Of a DNA stretch of 64,000 bases, positions 39,943 to 51,127 are shown in pieces. Origin of the DNA: Lepidodermella squamata (lineage: Eukaryota > Gastrotricha); contig JBLDXI010000012.1 in NCBI GenBank assembly GCA_047495785.1, forward strand, positions 248,001-312,000, read 5' to 3'. Within the stretch, counting starts at the first letter, position 1. Each line of letters opens with the position of its first letter. The notes under the pieces were generated by a model that was given only the letters and a program-made list of their open reading frames with translations, was not told the DNA's origin and ran no database searches. The position numbers and the translations under genes were made by a program.

Positions 39943-40296
39943 TCACATGACCATTTTCGACGGGCGAATCAGAACATATTGACGATCGCCTCTGTCCGAC
40001 GACATCATCTGCCTTTCGCGTTGAAACATGTTGCGCGAAAGCGGCATCGCTGCTGGCTGGAAAGGCGCTTCGATTATAGTTATCTCATTCGGGGTTACTT
40101 CACTTTGCTGCAGAGCCTGTTCGATCACAGCCGATCCTCTGCCTCGCTGCCCAGCTGCTGCTGTCGGTGGCTGTTGAATTACAGGTATCTCCACGTAAGC
40201 ATAGGATTCGTTGAGTTGAGCGTTAGCACTACCGGTCAGAAAAACAGCAACGCAGAACATTGCCACGTTGAAAGCTAACTGCATTTTTAAACGCAT
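39943..40296 (-). CDS. Small secreted protein (117 aa)
   Basis: I do not recognise a family. Residues 1-27 form a signal peptide (QLAFNVAMFCVAVFLTGSANA). The mature part starts QLNESYAYVEIPV and has no cysteine. It contains a GQRGRG basic spot and a Met/Arg/Gln-rich C-terminus ending SKMVM. It is intronless. A TATA box on the minus strand at 40341-40348 lies 45 bases before the ATG. Confidence 0.66.
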   Translation of the reverse strand: MRLKMQLAFNVAMFCVAVFLTGSANAQLNESYAYVEIPVIQQPPTAAAGQRGRGSAVIEQALQQSEVTPNEITIIEAPFQPAAMPLSRNMFQRERQMMSSDRGDRQYVLIRPSKMVM

Positions 40297-41074
40297 AGTG
40301 GAAAATCAGAATTGACTGAGAATATCTGAAACTCAGCCTTTATTTATACCTGAGCGGGGCCTATTCAAGGGTGGCAGTCCTGTTAATTGACGAGAAATCA
40401 AAGTGACAGCAAAATAACGCCCTCGAGGTCCAAGACAGTTAATTATTATCTGATCTGTAAACTTCATGGACATGCGTGACCGTCATTGGCCCGAACTATT
40501 CAATAATCACTAGCGCAGATAAATAATTAGCGGCTGGAATGAAGTGACAGGAACTTTTTGTTCATTTTATTCGTCATGCTGAATCATGTGACTTGGATTA
40601 ATTGGGAATGACACAGGAAAACGTCGCTTTTGAAAATATTTTAGGTTCGGGAAGTTACTAATATTGTCCGAGAATTATACATTCTTCACTTTCAATATAA
40701 GGCATGTGGATTGTCCGCTTGCATCGGGCTAAATTACCTTGATAGTTAATTTATCCAGTCCGCGGAATTTAAAATATTTCACATGCCTTCAGGGAAACTA
40801 TACAAAAATTCAACTAAAATCTGATATGACGAGCAGCTTTAAGGGAAGCACGAAGGATGTTCCTTTAATCCTCGGCTTATCTCGAGTTTTACTGCATTTT
40901 TTAACCTTGAGATATACACGTAATTTCTTACTGATCAATTTTGACAATCAAGCATAAATTGGATCTTAGCTTTGAGCTGCGTAATCCCAAAGGTTACAGT
41001 GTAAAAATAGCGACAATGTAGTCACTATTTAAGCACTCAGTCTGTCTCTAACTTGCTATTCCATTAGGACGAAA
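40297..41074. other. Divergent intergenic region
   Basis: This is 778 bases. Besides the TATA box at 40341-40348, a TATTTAAG near 41024 lies about 50 bases before the plus-strand ATG at 41075, and an acceptor-like CCATTAG ends near 41068. No gene. Confidence 0.4.
40341..40348 (-). promoter_or_regulatory. TATA box
   Basis: TATAAATA on the minus strand lies 45 bases upstream of the ATG at 40296, leaving a very short 5' UTR. Confidence 0.5.
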
Positions 41075-41964
41075 ATGAAGCTCTGCTACATAACTCTGAT
41101 GCTTATGCTTGCTCGTTGTTCGGCCGCTGGGGAGTCGAACGCGGCAATTCCTTGCGCTGTTATGTTACCCCACGAGTCAGCGTTAGAGTTTGTGATCGAC
41201 CTTCACTTTTCCCCGAAAACAGACGCCTATGATAGAGCAACCATCAACCACGTAAATTGTTGCGGTTCGTCAGGTTCGCAATCAGACGTATCAGAAATTT
41301 TCTACGACTCGATAGCTGAATTCATCGATTACGTTACTCTGGACATTAGTCCGAACCTCACCTACGTCTCGATTGTCGACAATGGCGAGAAATATTACCT
41401 GAGAGGCAGGAGTACAAACGTTAGAGCCGTGCCAACTCCAAGAATGAACAAGACGAATAACAATGAGGTCTCGGTGCCAAGAACGCTTGCCCCGCAAACT
41501 TCAGGCACGGGTGGGGTTATCAATCCGAATAATTCCCTCGGAACTGCGACTAAAATAGCTCTTATGGCTCGCGAGAACGGGCTGCCAATAGGTTTGTCTA
41601 CTGATTCAATTTATTGGCGACTCTGATTTTTTGAAGATTTTACAGCCCTTGGAAACGCGAAACCGCAATCAATCGCTTACACTGTTATCATCACAGATTG
41701 TAAATTTCAAATTTTAGTAAAAAATTCATGTTTGATAAATTGCTATTTGAAGCTTGGTCGATGCTTTCGCCGTCCGCCTTGACTGCGGATTCAAGCCGAA
41801 CAACGCTGTACGCTATCGGACCACGCCACAAAAGCGTGTCGAACGGGCCAAGCTACGGCGATCTCATGCAATTCGCGAACTTTGTTCAACTCGATTGCCC
41901 TCAATCGCTGCGAGCAATCGCCTCCGCAACTAGGCTTGTTGCCTGCTTAGTCGCATCCCTTTAA
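41075..41964 (+). CDS. Secreted protein, paralogue of the gene at 38745 (260 aa, three exons)
   Basis: Exons are 41075-41591, 41646-41699 and 41753-41964. The first intron (54 bases) is in phase 1 after GLPI, exactly where the paralogue at 38745-39674 has its only intron. The second (53 bases, ending TTTGAAG) is extra, and its acceptor is AAG rather than CAG. Residues 1-18 form a signal peptide. FVIDLHFSP, FYDSIAEFIDYV, YVSIVDNGEKYYLRGR and LGTATKIALMARENGLPI match the paralogue. An N-terminal CC pair (HVNCCGSS) is specific to this copy. The protein is about 30 residues shorter. The function is unknown. Confidence 0.74.
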
Positions 41965-42106
41965 TGAAGACGGGATAAGCCAATAAACTTGAATAGAATA
42001 ACAGTTACTTTCATTCACCTGATTGATTTAAGCCTAATCTAGCAGTTTTATTTTTAGCAGCGTGATCACGTGGTTTCAAATAAATAATTCATTTTACGAG
42101 TCAAAC

Positions 42107-43980
42107 TCAATTTTCGTAGCCTTGAACGAGCTCCGACCAGATTGCAGCCAAGGCCACAGCGCCCGGATCAGGGTGTTTACCGACGGTTTCGACCTCTCGG
42201 GCGGCAGCAGCTCTGCCGACCATGGCCTTCATATTCGCGGTCGACTCGGCAGCTTTCTCGCCAGCCAAAACGCTGTCTAATAACACGCTTTTCACGTCGC
42301 TTACTTTATCGTGTTTCGCCTTATCAATGCATGCGACTATAGCATCAAGAGGGTCCACAATCGAGCGGTCACCCGGCTGTGCTCCGCCGAGAAACTGCAC
42401 AGCCCAAAGAGCTGAATCGACCACGTCGCACCACTGGGCTAGATGGTCGTTTTTCTGGTCTTTATTCTCACCATCAACATACGCTTTTATCGCATCACCG
42501 GCGGCCTGGAGCCCAAACGCGTACAAACCACCCGAAGTACCACCCATTTCAATCTCAGCAATTGAAGATAAGTAGTACAAATATTGCGTAATCAAGTCGA
42601 GAGATGTTTCCAGCGTTGGGTCCGGCTTATCATCGCTAATATCGTTTAGGATACGATCGCAGAGTTGGGCGAGGGTTGAACCAGTGTCCCCATCTCCGAA
42701 ACCGCCGCCATCCAAGAAATTCAAGCGATCAGTCATGCCAATCAGCCGTTTGCAAATACGCCGCATAGTTTCAGCGATTTTTTCGTTAATCCGCGGCATT
42801 TTGATGCCGTCATGAGCGTGGCTTGAATGCTCAATGCCACTCAATTTCGAGGCAAGTTCGTCCACAGGTGGCAACGAGCAACTCGGAACCCAGACAGGCG
42901 CTTCGGTGTGGGCATCTAAATAGCTCAATTCCTTGTCAGATTTAGCAACAAACACCGATAACGAGAATCCTTTCGCATCCAGTGATGTCATGTAAGTGCC
43001 GACATACATACGAATGGGTCGAATCGAATGGTGGGAGTTCAAAAATCGAAGAGTTCCACGAACTACGACACCCATTTCCACCAGGCTCATACCGCCAAGG
43101 TTATTCACCAGGACAACCAGTCGGTCAAAATGGGCTTTCTCGTGGGCGACACTATCCAGCAGTTTGACCAGCATCTGGGCGACTAAATCATCGCTAGAAG
43201 CCACCTTAACTTTCTCAACACCTGCTTCGCCGTGAACTCCTAGGCCAAGCTCGGCATAGCCGCCTTCAATTTCCAGAATATGGCCAGATTTTCCTGGAAG
43301 CATACACGCCTGCATACAAACGCCGATAGTTTGAACTCGATTTTGAATCGAATCAAGCTCGTCCTTGATTTCCGTAATTTTTGCGCCTTCATTAGCCATC
43401 GCTCCGGCGATTTTGTAATGGAACAAATTTCCAGCCAAGCCCCGAGCTCCAATGCGAAGGTGCTTTGTCGTGCAGTCGTCCGCAATGATATGCAACGTGG
43501 TATTGGGGGAGCGACGCTGAGCTAGACCGAAATGCAGACGATCTCCAGTGTAATTATTCACAATCAGCAAGACGTTTTCTAAACAAATCAAGTAGTTGAA
43601 GAAATCCATGGCAGCAAATGAACAGAACATACCGTATCCGCGCTCGATACAAGCGTTGATTGCTGATTCAATTGCTTTTGTTGGGGGTGAGCTGAATAAA
43701 TCGCCCGCGACTGAAGCAGTAAGCATTCCACTCCCGACAAAACCTATTTTAAAGAATTAGAAAACCAACAGATAATCATAACAGAACATTTACCAGCTGC
43801 AAACGGCTCGTGACCAGCTCCTCCACCACTCACAATGGCAACTTTGTTGGTGTTCGTTTTGCACATATTCCTCTGCACCACAACACGAGGATTCGGGGAG
43901 AAAACGAGTTCATGGTGCGTCAAACAGTAGGCATCTTGAGCTTCGGCTGTTGCTAGCCGCGGATCGTTACACAAAAACAT
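42107..43980 (-). CDS. TKFC: Triokinase/FMN cyclase, dihydroxyacetone kinase (about 589 aa)
   Basis: The enzyme phosphorylates dihydroxyacetone and glyceraldehyde and, in animals, also forms cyclic FMN from FAD, in the cytosol. Exons are 43794-43980, 43633-43743 and 42107-43578. The DhaK domain comes first: SGGGAGHEP near residue 50 for substrate binding, NYTGDRLHFGLA, and GVHGEAG with the substrate-binding His near 215. The DhaL domain follows, with GDGDTGST near 394, whose Asp residues bind Mg-ATP, and GGTSGGLY further on. The second intron (54 bases, GTATGT...TTTAG at 43579-43632) has a length divisible by three and no stop, so it can be mistaken for coding sequence; removing it restores alignment to the human protein. 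Length matches the family (about 575). Confidence 0.95.
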
Positions 43981-45688
43981 GATTTAATAGCCTGAAATAG
44001 CAAGTATAATATGTCCAAGTTTTAGTTACAAAATTCGCAAGACGTAATAGGCCTTCTTGAAAAAGCTTATCAATGAGAACACTGATAAAATCAAGTCAAG
44101 CGGTCGGGAGGACAGGCATGTTATCTAAGGACCTCAGGCTCCCAGATAGCTGCAAATATAATCAATGAATTATTTTAGATCGTTGAACTCGAAATTAGCC
44201 GTATCTTTTGGCCAGCAGCAAAATAGGTTTCTTTGACGCTAGTTGATGGTTCTTAAATTAAAATTGACTAGAAATATCAACATCTGTTCGCAGCTGATCT
44301 CGTGATTATTACTCTATGCGCGTCAGCGAACGTGGAATTGAACCTGATAGTTTCAATGTTGAGAGTGATCCTCAGCCTGCGTTATATACTTGTGAATTAT
44401 GACAAATTGTCGCTTTCTCATAGTGAGCAGCAAGACTTCTTCCAAGAGGAGGCTTAGCAATAATAACTATAAGTTTGCCGACACCATACCCCACAATCTG
44501 GTCGCGTAAACCCCGGCTCCCGGCCTGTAAGTAACGAGTAATCACATTATGCGCGCCAACGGCTCTCAACCTGACTCTTCATGTCCAGCACATTCCCGAT
44601 ACAGCTGGACAGCAATAACGCGACTGTATGAGAGGGCACACATCAGCGTGATGTAATAACCCAGTTCTTTCTTGGTGAATTAGAGACAACATCTTTAGAT
44701 AATTTCTAAGCTAAATGTGACGGACGGAGTCTATTGGGCAGATTTAAGATTTAATCTTTAGGTGGATAACGAGAAAAGTGGGAAAAGTGCTGCATTGTTT
44801 GTGTTACTTTCAAGGGGTAGACGCTGTGAAGCCTACTGACAGTTTCACATTTGGGCTTAATGATCTATACAATCAGCAATGAATGCCTCAGGTATTTTTC
44901 CCCAGTGAATTTTTTGAGAGAGCCCGCGAAAAGTGAACATAGGACGCTCCCTCCCCTTTTGACGCTGCGACGATTTGCATTTTTGCGGTTGCAAAACAAC
45001 GCGCAAAAACGCGCGAAAATTTTAAATTTTAAATTTTATGTTTTCTGAAAGTTGCATTTTAATTATATATGAAACAATTATTCATGTTTAATTAAAATAT
45101 AGTTGAAAAATTAGGCGCTAACGGTTGTCGATCGAATCGAGCCAAAAATAAAAGTTGACCGCAGCTTTTTTTGAGCTTCTCAACCTTCTTGCTTCGTGCT
45201 TCCGCGTTTACCGTTTGCCTTGTAGAACCTCTCCGGGAATGCGTTGAATGCGCAAATTCAAGGCTTTAGGTTCTTTTACGGTAAACAATAAAAGATTTGA
45301 TTTGATTTATTTAGGGTATATTGGCTTTTCCTGTCGCCTGAAACTTACCATCGCCTTAATTACTTTCGCATTACTTACTTACATTACTTACGCATATTGC
45401 CACGTTCTATACTCAATCGATAACTCAAACATTTCATTCGCTCTGAGATCTGAGATTCGAAAAGAGAAAGTCGTGGGACTACCCCTTTTCTGGATTCTCA
45501 ATTCATCTCATTTTTAAATAACAGCTTAATGTAAGTTGGCTGGGAAACTTACAGATTCTACAGGATTCTGCAGGATTGGCAATATTTGGAACGATCATCA
45601 CTGAATTAATGCTATTTTTATTTTTCATGGTTTCGTTCTGTAATTTTAGTTTGTTGTTACTGAGAAATGTTGCTATAGTTTGCCACGA
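43981..45688. other. Long divergent intergenic region, no gene accepted
   Basis: This is 1.7 kb between divergent genes. Short open frames (44372-44569 minus, starting with TTG; 45248-45517 plus, with ATG but no motif) are not supported. An acceptor-like CTGTAATTTTAG ends near 45650. Confidence 0.4.
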
Positions 45689-46770
45689 ATGGCCGATTAT
45701 CTATCTCGTTCCGCTAGGGATAGATCTGTGACGCATCGTGTGGATAACTTCGAGTCTATTATAGCAGCCTGGGAATCGTCAATACCTCACTTTGCAGGAG
45801 AATACCGCAGTCAATCTCCGGCAAGAAGTGAGTTTGAAATTGAGCCATCTAACACCGGTCTTAATGTCGTGAGCTCAATAAATACGGCAAGAAAGTCCCC
45901 TGCAACTACCCTCACTAACACGGGATTTCTTCATCGCCATGAGCTATGGTCACCGGCCGTTCGAAGCGAGTCTCCAGATGAATCTATTCCTGAATGTGGC
46001 CCTAGTCCGAGTGTTAGCAATTGTAAATCTGATATGATCACTGATGGTGCCATCGAAAAGATCAACAGACTAGAATGTGAAATTGATGACTTGAGGAGGT
46101 TGATTGCGAAATTAGTTCACGCTCAAGAAGCAGCCGCGGTCGCTACAAAACCGAGATCACCTCTTGCAACTCCTCTGCCGGACATTCCTAATACACCTAC
46201 GTTTCTTGCGCCACCTCCTCCTCCTCCACCTCCACCGGTAAGAAAAAATGTATACTAGCTAGACATTTTTAACATATTTCTGTTTAGCCACCTCCGCCGC
46301 CACCGATGCCTCCAGCAAATTGGCGAACTCCGACTGCAAAATCTAGCACTTCGGTGCCAAATACGGCAGACTCAACCAAGAAACCTGCGCCCTCTCGCAC
46401 AAGGTTCTCGGTCACCGCCAGAGATTTAACCACAGTTCGTCTGAAGAAGATCCAGCGTTCGCCTGGTGGTACTCCACTGAAGGAGAAGCCGGCCGAATCT
46501 GATCCTTCAGACGCAGGAGCATATCTAGCCGCGGTTTTACGGTCGCGTTTTTCCGCCCTGCATGGGACAAGTCCGAGCCCGTCGCCGCGCCAAAGCTGCT
46601 CACCGAACAACGATTTCGACGCTCCGGAAAACATTCCGCCTCCTGCGAATCGCGATAACATTGAGAAAACTCCGATATCGACTATTACTCTTCGGAAGCA
46701 GAATCGTTTGCTCCAAAGCAATTCGATAATGGCCCCTGTCAATGATGCCGACGAATTAAATGTCAATTAG
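45689..46770 (+). CDS. Mitochondrial fission regulator 1-like protein (343 aa, two exons)
   Basis: Exon 1 is 45689-46237 and exon 2 is 46288-46770; the intron is 50 bases, phase 0, and splits a polyproline tract. The MTFR1/MTFR2/MTFR1L family affects mitochondrial shape and fission. Seen here in the family's order are a predicted coiled coil at about 120-150 (KINRLECEIDDLRRLIAKLV), a polyproline run (10 or more prolines, near 175-190), and a C-terminal DLTTVRLKKIQRSPGGTPL close to the family's KL..VERSPGGTP motif. The N-terminal half is Ser-rich and diverged, and no clear mitochondrial presequence is seen. The polyproline tract could also suggest an actin regulator, but the RSPGGTP motif favours MTFR1. 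Confidence 0.75.
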
Positions 46771-47017
46771 CTAGCTCCAAGCCATGATACGTATTATTAT
46801 TGCTCAATTTCAATCTTGTCATGCTTGTTTTAAGCCGGATTTGACAATCTAGTGTATTAATTTCACGGTTTTATCTGAAACAAAATCGATTTTTTGCCTG
46901 CTGCTACGTTTCTTATAGTATTCATTGCCAATGAATTTTTTTGAAATTTCGTTGATTGTTTTCTAGTGTTATTTTTGTAAACTTGTTCGTTCAACTCTAT
47001 GAGAGTTCTGCAAAGAA

Positions 47018-47525
47018 ATGTCTTCGTCATCGCTCCAGCTGTGTTCATCTGCTGATAACGATGCTAAAGCAACTGCTGGCGTTGAAATCCCAAGCTACGA
47101 AGTTTCAACTTCATCGTCAAATGACTCCGCAGTGTCTGGTCCTCCACCTGCCTACCTCGAAACAATTGCTGCAATAAATCTAAGCTTTCAAAATGCTCAA
47201 CCTCAACAACAAGCGCAGTCTCAAAATGTCGAATTTCGATCGCGATCTCAAGAAGTTACATGCACACCGAGCCAAAATTTTGTTGGTAATTGCTATTTAG
47301 CCGAACCGCCTCCCGCTTACAGCTCAATCGTTCTTATAGCAGGAACGTTTGGAGTAAGTAGTCTATTCAAATTTTAGCATTTCTATTTTGGATTTCTTCC
47401 AGGCCGAAGAAGCTGAGCGACGTTTACGATTGCGCCGGCGCAACACATGCGTTGCATTTTTGTCGATATATTTTCTGATTATCTTCCTGATTGTTGCAAT
47501 TTGCGTGGCCAAGCAGTATTTTTGA
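47018..47525 (+). CDS. PPxY-bearing tail-anchored membrane protein (152 aa, two exons)
   Basis: Exon 1 is 47018-47353 and exon 2 is 47403-47525 (intron 49 bases, phase 0). The N-terminal cytoplasmic part is Ser/Gln-rich and has two PPAY motifs (GPPPAYLE and EPPPAYSS), which bind WW domains such as those of Nedd4-type ubiquitin ligases. Exon 2 encodes a basic stop-transfer-like segment (RRLRLRRRN) and one membrane helix of about 20 residues ending AKQYF. So the protein is probably C-tail anchored with the PPxY part in the cytosol. It is the first of five small membrane-protein genes in tandem on the plus strand. Confidence 0.75.
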
Positions 47526-48032
47526 AAATAGAGCTTACCAATCGACTATAAATTACAGATGATTCTTGCAAAGACTAGTCATTAAACAATTGTACGTCCC
47601 ATAAACTGCCGTTGTTCTTTGTTATGTGCACTTTCGCAGAGAAAAAAAAACACGTCCATGTCTTACAGGTGCTTGTTTGTTCCGCTTTGCCATGTTTTGA
47701 GTCGGTTCGCTTTCTATGATATGTAGCCTTTAATTCACACATATCCATACGAGTGCTGCGGATATAATTTTGTATAACATTTTATACGCGAATTTTATCG
47801 ATCAAATTTACCTCATTAAATACGAACACGAATCAATGTGATATTTGGTCTCTGATGTCAGTTTCTATATGAAATGAAAGAATGAAAAATTATTTATTGT
47901 TTATATCTATATTCTCGTTAAGTTTCGCCTGAAAGTCGTCTCTGTACAAGTTCAATTAAAGAATTGACAACAACAATAGCGATGATTAAATTAAACGGCG
48001 TTTTATTTCTTAGGGTTTTTGTGAAACATCGA
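47526..48032. other. Spacer within the PPxY cluster
   Basis: Includes the 3' UTR of the preceding gene. An acceptor-like TTTCTTAG ends near 48013, 19 bases before the next ATG. No gene. Confidence 0.35.
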
Positions 48033-48331
48033 ATGTCCGGCCCACCGCCGCCTTCTTACGAAGAAGTTTGCATTCAACAGCCAAACATCGCGCCTCCGAA
48101 AGTGGAAACAATCAATACAAATTGTCCTACCCAAACTCAACCAATCAATTATCAAGTAAGACTGAAAAAAATTAATGGAATGATGAAATGAAAATATTAA
48201 AAAAATAGGTTGTCGTTGTGCCTCGCAGTGAAAACGCCTTGGCTAGATTTGCTCGGCTTGATAATGAAATGAACGAGATTCTTTGCTGGACAGGTAGCTG
48301 CCTATTATTGTGCTGTCTCCTCAACTGCTGA
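48033..48331 (+). CDS. PPxY / Cys-tail membrane protein (81 aa, two exons)
   Basis: Exon 1 is 48033-48155 and exon 2 is 48209-48331 (intron 53 bases, phase 0 after Gln). MSGPPPPSYEEV gives a PPSY motif at the very N-terminus. Exon 2 begins VVVVPRSEN and ends in a hydrophobic Cys-rich tail (CWTGSCLLLCCLLNC). The layout (Pro-rich start, short linker, Cys-rich hydrophobic end) matches the CYSTM-like class of small membrane proteins. The cysteines may be palmitoylated. The intron position matches those of the genes at 49334 and 50203. Confidence 0.75.
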
Positions 48332-48870
48332 GCAGATGAAACGAGGAGCCGAAATCCGCTCATTTCCAATAATATAAGCTTTTAATGCTCACACTTATAG
48401 TTTAGCTTTCATTCGTAAAACAAGCACGTAGTAGATCTCTCTTACTTTCTTACGCTGCTCACGATCGATTTTACAAACTCTACCTCGATCTAAAATAATT
48501 CTAGCGTGATCAATAAAAAAACTTGTTGTGACTTACCAAAAACAATAAAATCTCATAATTATTTGTGAATTTAATTGGTTTTTAGAATTATTAATAAGCC
48601 GTGATTTAGTTGGACTGGCAACATTCGGCCTCGGCGCTTTGCTTTCAACTTGAAGCAGATTTTTGAGTATGAATTGACAGTTTTTGACAACACCGATGAA
48701 AGCCGGTCTATTTCGGTGCATAAATTTTGAGGTGGGACGAATAGCTGGGTTGGAAAATTCCGTCTATTTATTGCAGCGCGTAAGCCCTAGTTTAATTTTA
48801 TGCGCAGTTTGCAGTCGTTAAAACTACATACCACGCCATCGTTTCATTATTTAATAATATATAAATAATA
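48332..48870. other. Spacer within the PPxY cluster
   Basis: This is 539 bases, AT-rich, with AATAAAA words near 48510 and 48545. No gene. Confidence 0.3.
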
Positions 48871-49197
48871 ATGGCGAGTAAAGCTACGACAGCAGCAGAA
48901 TCATCAGCACAATACGCTAAAATCGCGCTAGTAGACGGCAATGACTCACAGGTGTGTGTATTTTTTGTTTTTACGCTGTTACGGTGAATCATGTGTATTT
49001 TTTTTATCGATCGCGCGTGACAGCACACACTTCATTCTTATTTGGAGGCTCAAAAACAGGCTCGCATTGAGCACATGTGGCTGAAAATCGCCATTTGCCT
49101 GCTCGTAGCCGTCACCATAACCGGCGGATTTCTCGGCGCTTCCGTTCATTTCTACTCGCTAGGCCTCGCCAGTTGGGCGAATTCTACTTGTGGCTGA
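48871..49197 (+). CDS. Small single-pass membrane protein (84 aa, two exons)
   Basis: Exon 1 is 48871-48951 and exon 2 is 49024-49197 (intron 72 bases, phase 0, GTGTGT...TGACAG). A second in-frame acceptor 36 bases downstream (AAAACAG) would shorten the product by 12 residues. The N-terminal half is polar (SAQYAKIALVDGND), then an amphipathic segment YLEAQKQARIEHMW, and one membrane helix of about 25 residues (IAICLLVAVTITGGFLGASV) with a short C-terminal end. It has no PPxY. It lies between PPxY genes and may belong to the same cluster by descent from the 47018 type. Confidence 0.68.
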
Positions 49198-49333
49198 ATT
49201 CCAGCCAATATAAAGACCACCTTAAAAAATTATAGGCTTCATTTTTTAACTCATGCGCTTCCCTAACCCTTTTTTATTGGTAGTAAAAATTATTTATAAC
49301 AAACGGTTAATTTTTAGGAATTTTTGAGGAGGA

Positions 49334-49700
49334 ATGGCCGATATTAAACATAACCCCAATGAACCTCCACCTCCATACCAACCACCACCCCAGCAGCATT
49401 CCTATCCTCAACAACCAGTTTACCCTCAACAGCCTGGACAGAATTTTTACCCGGTAGTTCCGCAATATCAATATCAACAACAACAACAGCCTCAGCCTCA
49501 GGTAGGTCGAGAGCTTCAACCATTTCCCAGAGTTGATTAGGGCATTAACTTGTTAGGTTGTTTACGTGACAAATCGGCCTCGTCAAGCTCAGGCTAGTAG
49601 TTCTGATGGAATGTGCCTCGACATGTGCTGCGAGGCTTGCGAATGCATTTGTCTTGCATCTCTATGTGCAGCTTTGTGTTGTGCCTGCTGTGATAACTGA
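49334..49700 (+). CDS. PPPY / Cys-tail membrane protein (103 aa, two exons)
   Basis: Exon 1 is 49334-49501 and exon 2 is 49557-49700 (intron 55 bases, phase 0 after Gln). Exon 1 encodes EPPPPYQPPP with a PPPY motif and a Pro/Gln/Tyr-rich stretch. Exon 2 starts VVYVTNRPRQ and ends in about 30 residues with 12 cysteines among Leu/Ala (CLDMCCEACECICLASLCAA). That tail is short for a classic helix and is best read as a multiply acylated membrane patch, as in CYSTM proteins. An acceptor-like TTTTTAG ends about 15 bases before the ATG. Confidence 0.78.
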
Positions 49701-50202
49701 ATCCAGTACATCTTTTAGCGGAGCCAAATATGCATTTGGCGGAACCAAAGTCGAAATATGCCAAGACTCATTTTTGTAATAATTCTACGAATTTTAGGCG
49801 AAGCATGAGTTTTGTATTGAACATTCTGTCTTATAGAGAGCGTTACGCTGAAATTACTGGTGATTTTTTTTAGAATTACTGTGGTCAATCTTGACCCGCT
49901 AGAAATGTCGGAAAAGTGATTTTAGGCCACTAGAAAATTTTAAAATTTGGTTCCGCTACCGTAATTTTGGTTCCGGTAATAGGAGGACCCAATTGAATCT
50001 CTCGCAATATTTATCTCTTTTGAGAAGAACTTCTCATTTCCAGTTGCTGTTTTTTCTGATATTTATAGAAATCAAAGTTTGATATTTTTACGGCTTACGT
50101 TTTTACTGCTGCCTTGGAATAAAATTCATAATTTGTTGTATAGAATTTTTAGTTTAATTCCCTTTTTGTTGGGTTTTTTTAGCTTTTAAATTAAAAACTA
50201 AA
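49701..50202. other. Spacer within the PPxY cluster
   Basis: This is 502 bases, AT-rich. An acceptor-like GTTTTTTTTAG ends near 50181, about 20 bases before the next ATG. No gene. Confidence 0.35.
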
Positions 50203-50616
50203 ATGTCAGCCCCTCCGCCGCCTTATGGCGCCCCGCCTGCCTATGGCTACGGTCAGCAACCACCTGTTGCACCGGGCTACGGCCAGCCCGTGTACCCGGC
50301 TCAGCCCGGCTATCCAGCCCAACCCGGTTACCCGCAACAGCCCGGCTATCCGCACCAGCCGATGATGTACCAGCAAGGCATGATGCCCGGCCCTCAGTAT
50401 TACCAAGCCGTTCCTGCGCAACCTCAGGTTTGTCGAGAACCAAGATCGAAAATGTGTGAAAAATTGACTTGTTTTTTTTTGTTGCAGCAAGTTATTTATG
50501 TAAACGACGCGCATCATCACTACAATCGAGGCGCGGATGATTGCTGCGACTGTCTTTGCCTCTCGGCTTGCCTCGCTTTGCTGTGCTGTTGTTGCCTGGG
50601 CGGGCACGATTGCTAA
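50203..50616 (+). CDS. PPxY / Cys-tail membrane protein, Gly/Tyr/Pro-rich (117 aa, two exons)
   Basis: Exon 1 is 50203-50427 and exon 2 is 50488-50616 (intron 60 bases, phase 0 after Gln). The start MSAPPPPYGAPPAYGYG carries PPPY and PPAY. A repeat of GYP-Q/A-QP-type units follows (about 6 copies between residues 25 and 50). Exon 2 starts QVIYVNDAHHHYN and ends in a hydrophobic tail with 11 cysteines (CCDCLCLSACLALLCCCCLG). It is the best match in the array to the CYSTM class. Predicted to sit on a cytoplasmic membrane face and recruit WW-domain proteins. Confidence 0.8.
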   Translation: MSAPPPPYGAPPAYGYGQQPPVAPGYGQPVYPAQPGYPAQPGYPQQPGYPHQPMMYQQGMMPGPQYYQAVPAQPQVCREPRSKMCEKLTCFFLLQQVIYVNDAHHHYNRGADDCCDCLCLSACLALLCCCCLGGHDC

Positions 50617-51127
50617 AGGAAGCAGCATTGTCATAATTTTAGAAGAAAAGTATTTTTATTTATTTAAAAAGTTTTGCTTCTGTCGGTGGCTGTGAATCTT
50701 TTCACCACCCTACTCTGATTGTTTTAGCTGAAACATAATAATAATACTATTTTGAGACACCCGTGATTCTTTTTCATCCAAATTGAATCTTGCTACCCAA
50801 TAATTGAATGTGCTCTCCACGGTGCGCGATCTTCACGATGATCTAAGTCTGACCAAACGTTTTGTAAATATATGATAATCATAATATCAATTTCCTTGTT
50901 TGTTACTGTCATGAGGGGAAAATCTGCAATTGTGTTAAACGTCGGCTATCTTTGCAAAGTTTACGTTACTGCTTCCTGTATTTCAAAATACCACGCGGAA
51001 CAACATTCAAAAATGAAAAAAAATAAACGACTGAAGCAATTTTTTGTATGTTCGTATATTTCATAGATTTGTTTCGAAAATTTTTATCAGATTATTACCC
51101 CGATTTTCAAGGCGGTTACTTAGCACA
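50617..51127. other. Intergenic, no gene seen
   Basis: This is 511 bases, AT-rich. The frame of DJ-1 is open back to 51044, with Arg-rich codons but no ATG. No gene. Confidence 0.35.

Noticed and set aside
45248-45517. Plus-strand 89-codon frame as a membrane protein gene
   Set aside because: It has one hydrophobic stretch but no signal peptide, splice or poly(A) context and no similarity I recognise.
51044-51127. Upstream Arg-rich extension of DJ-1 as a mitochondrial presequence
   Set aside because: The frame is open but lacks an ATG; the start at 51128 matches the usual DJ-1 N-terminus.
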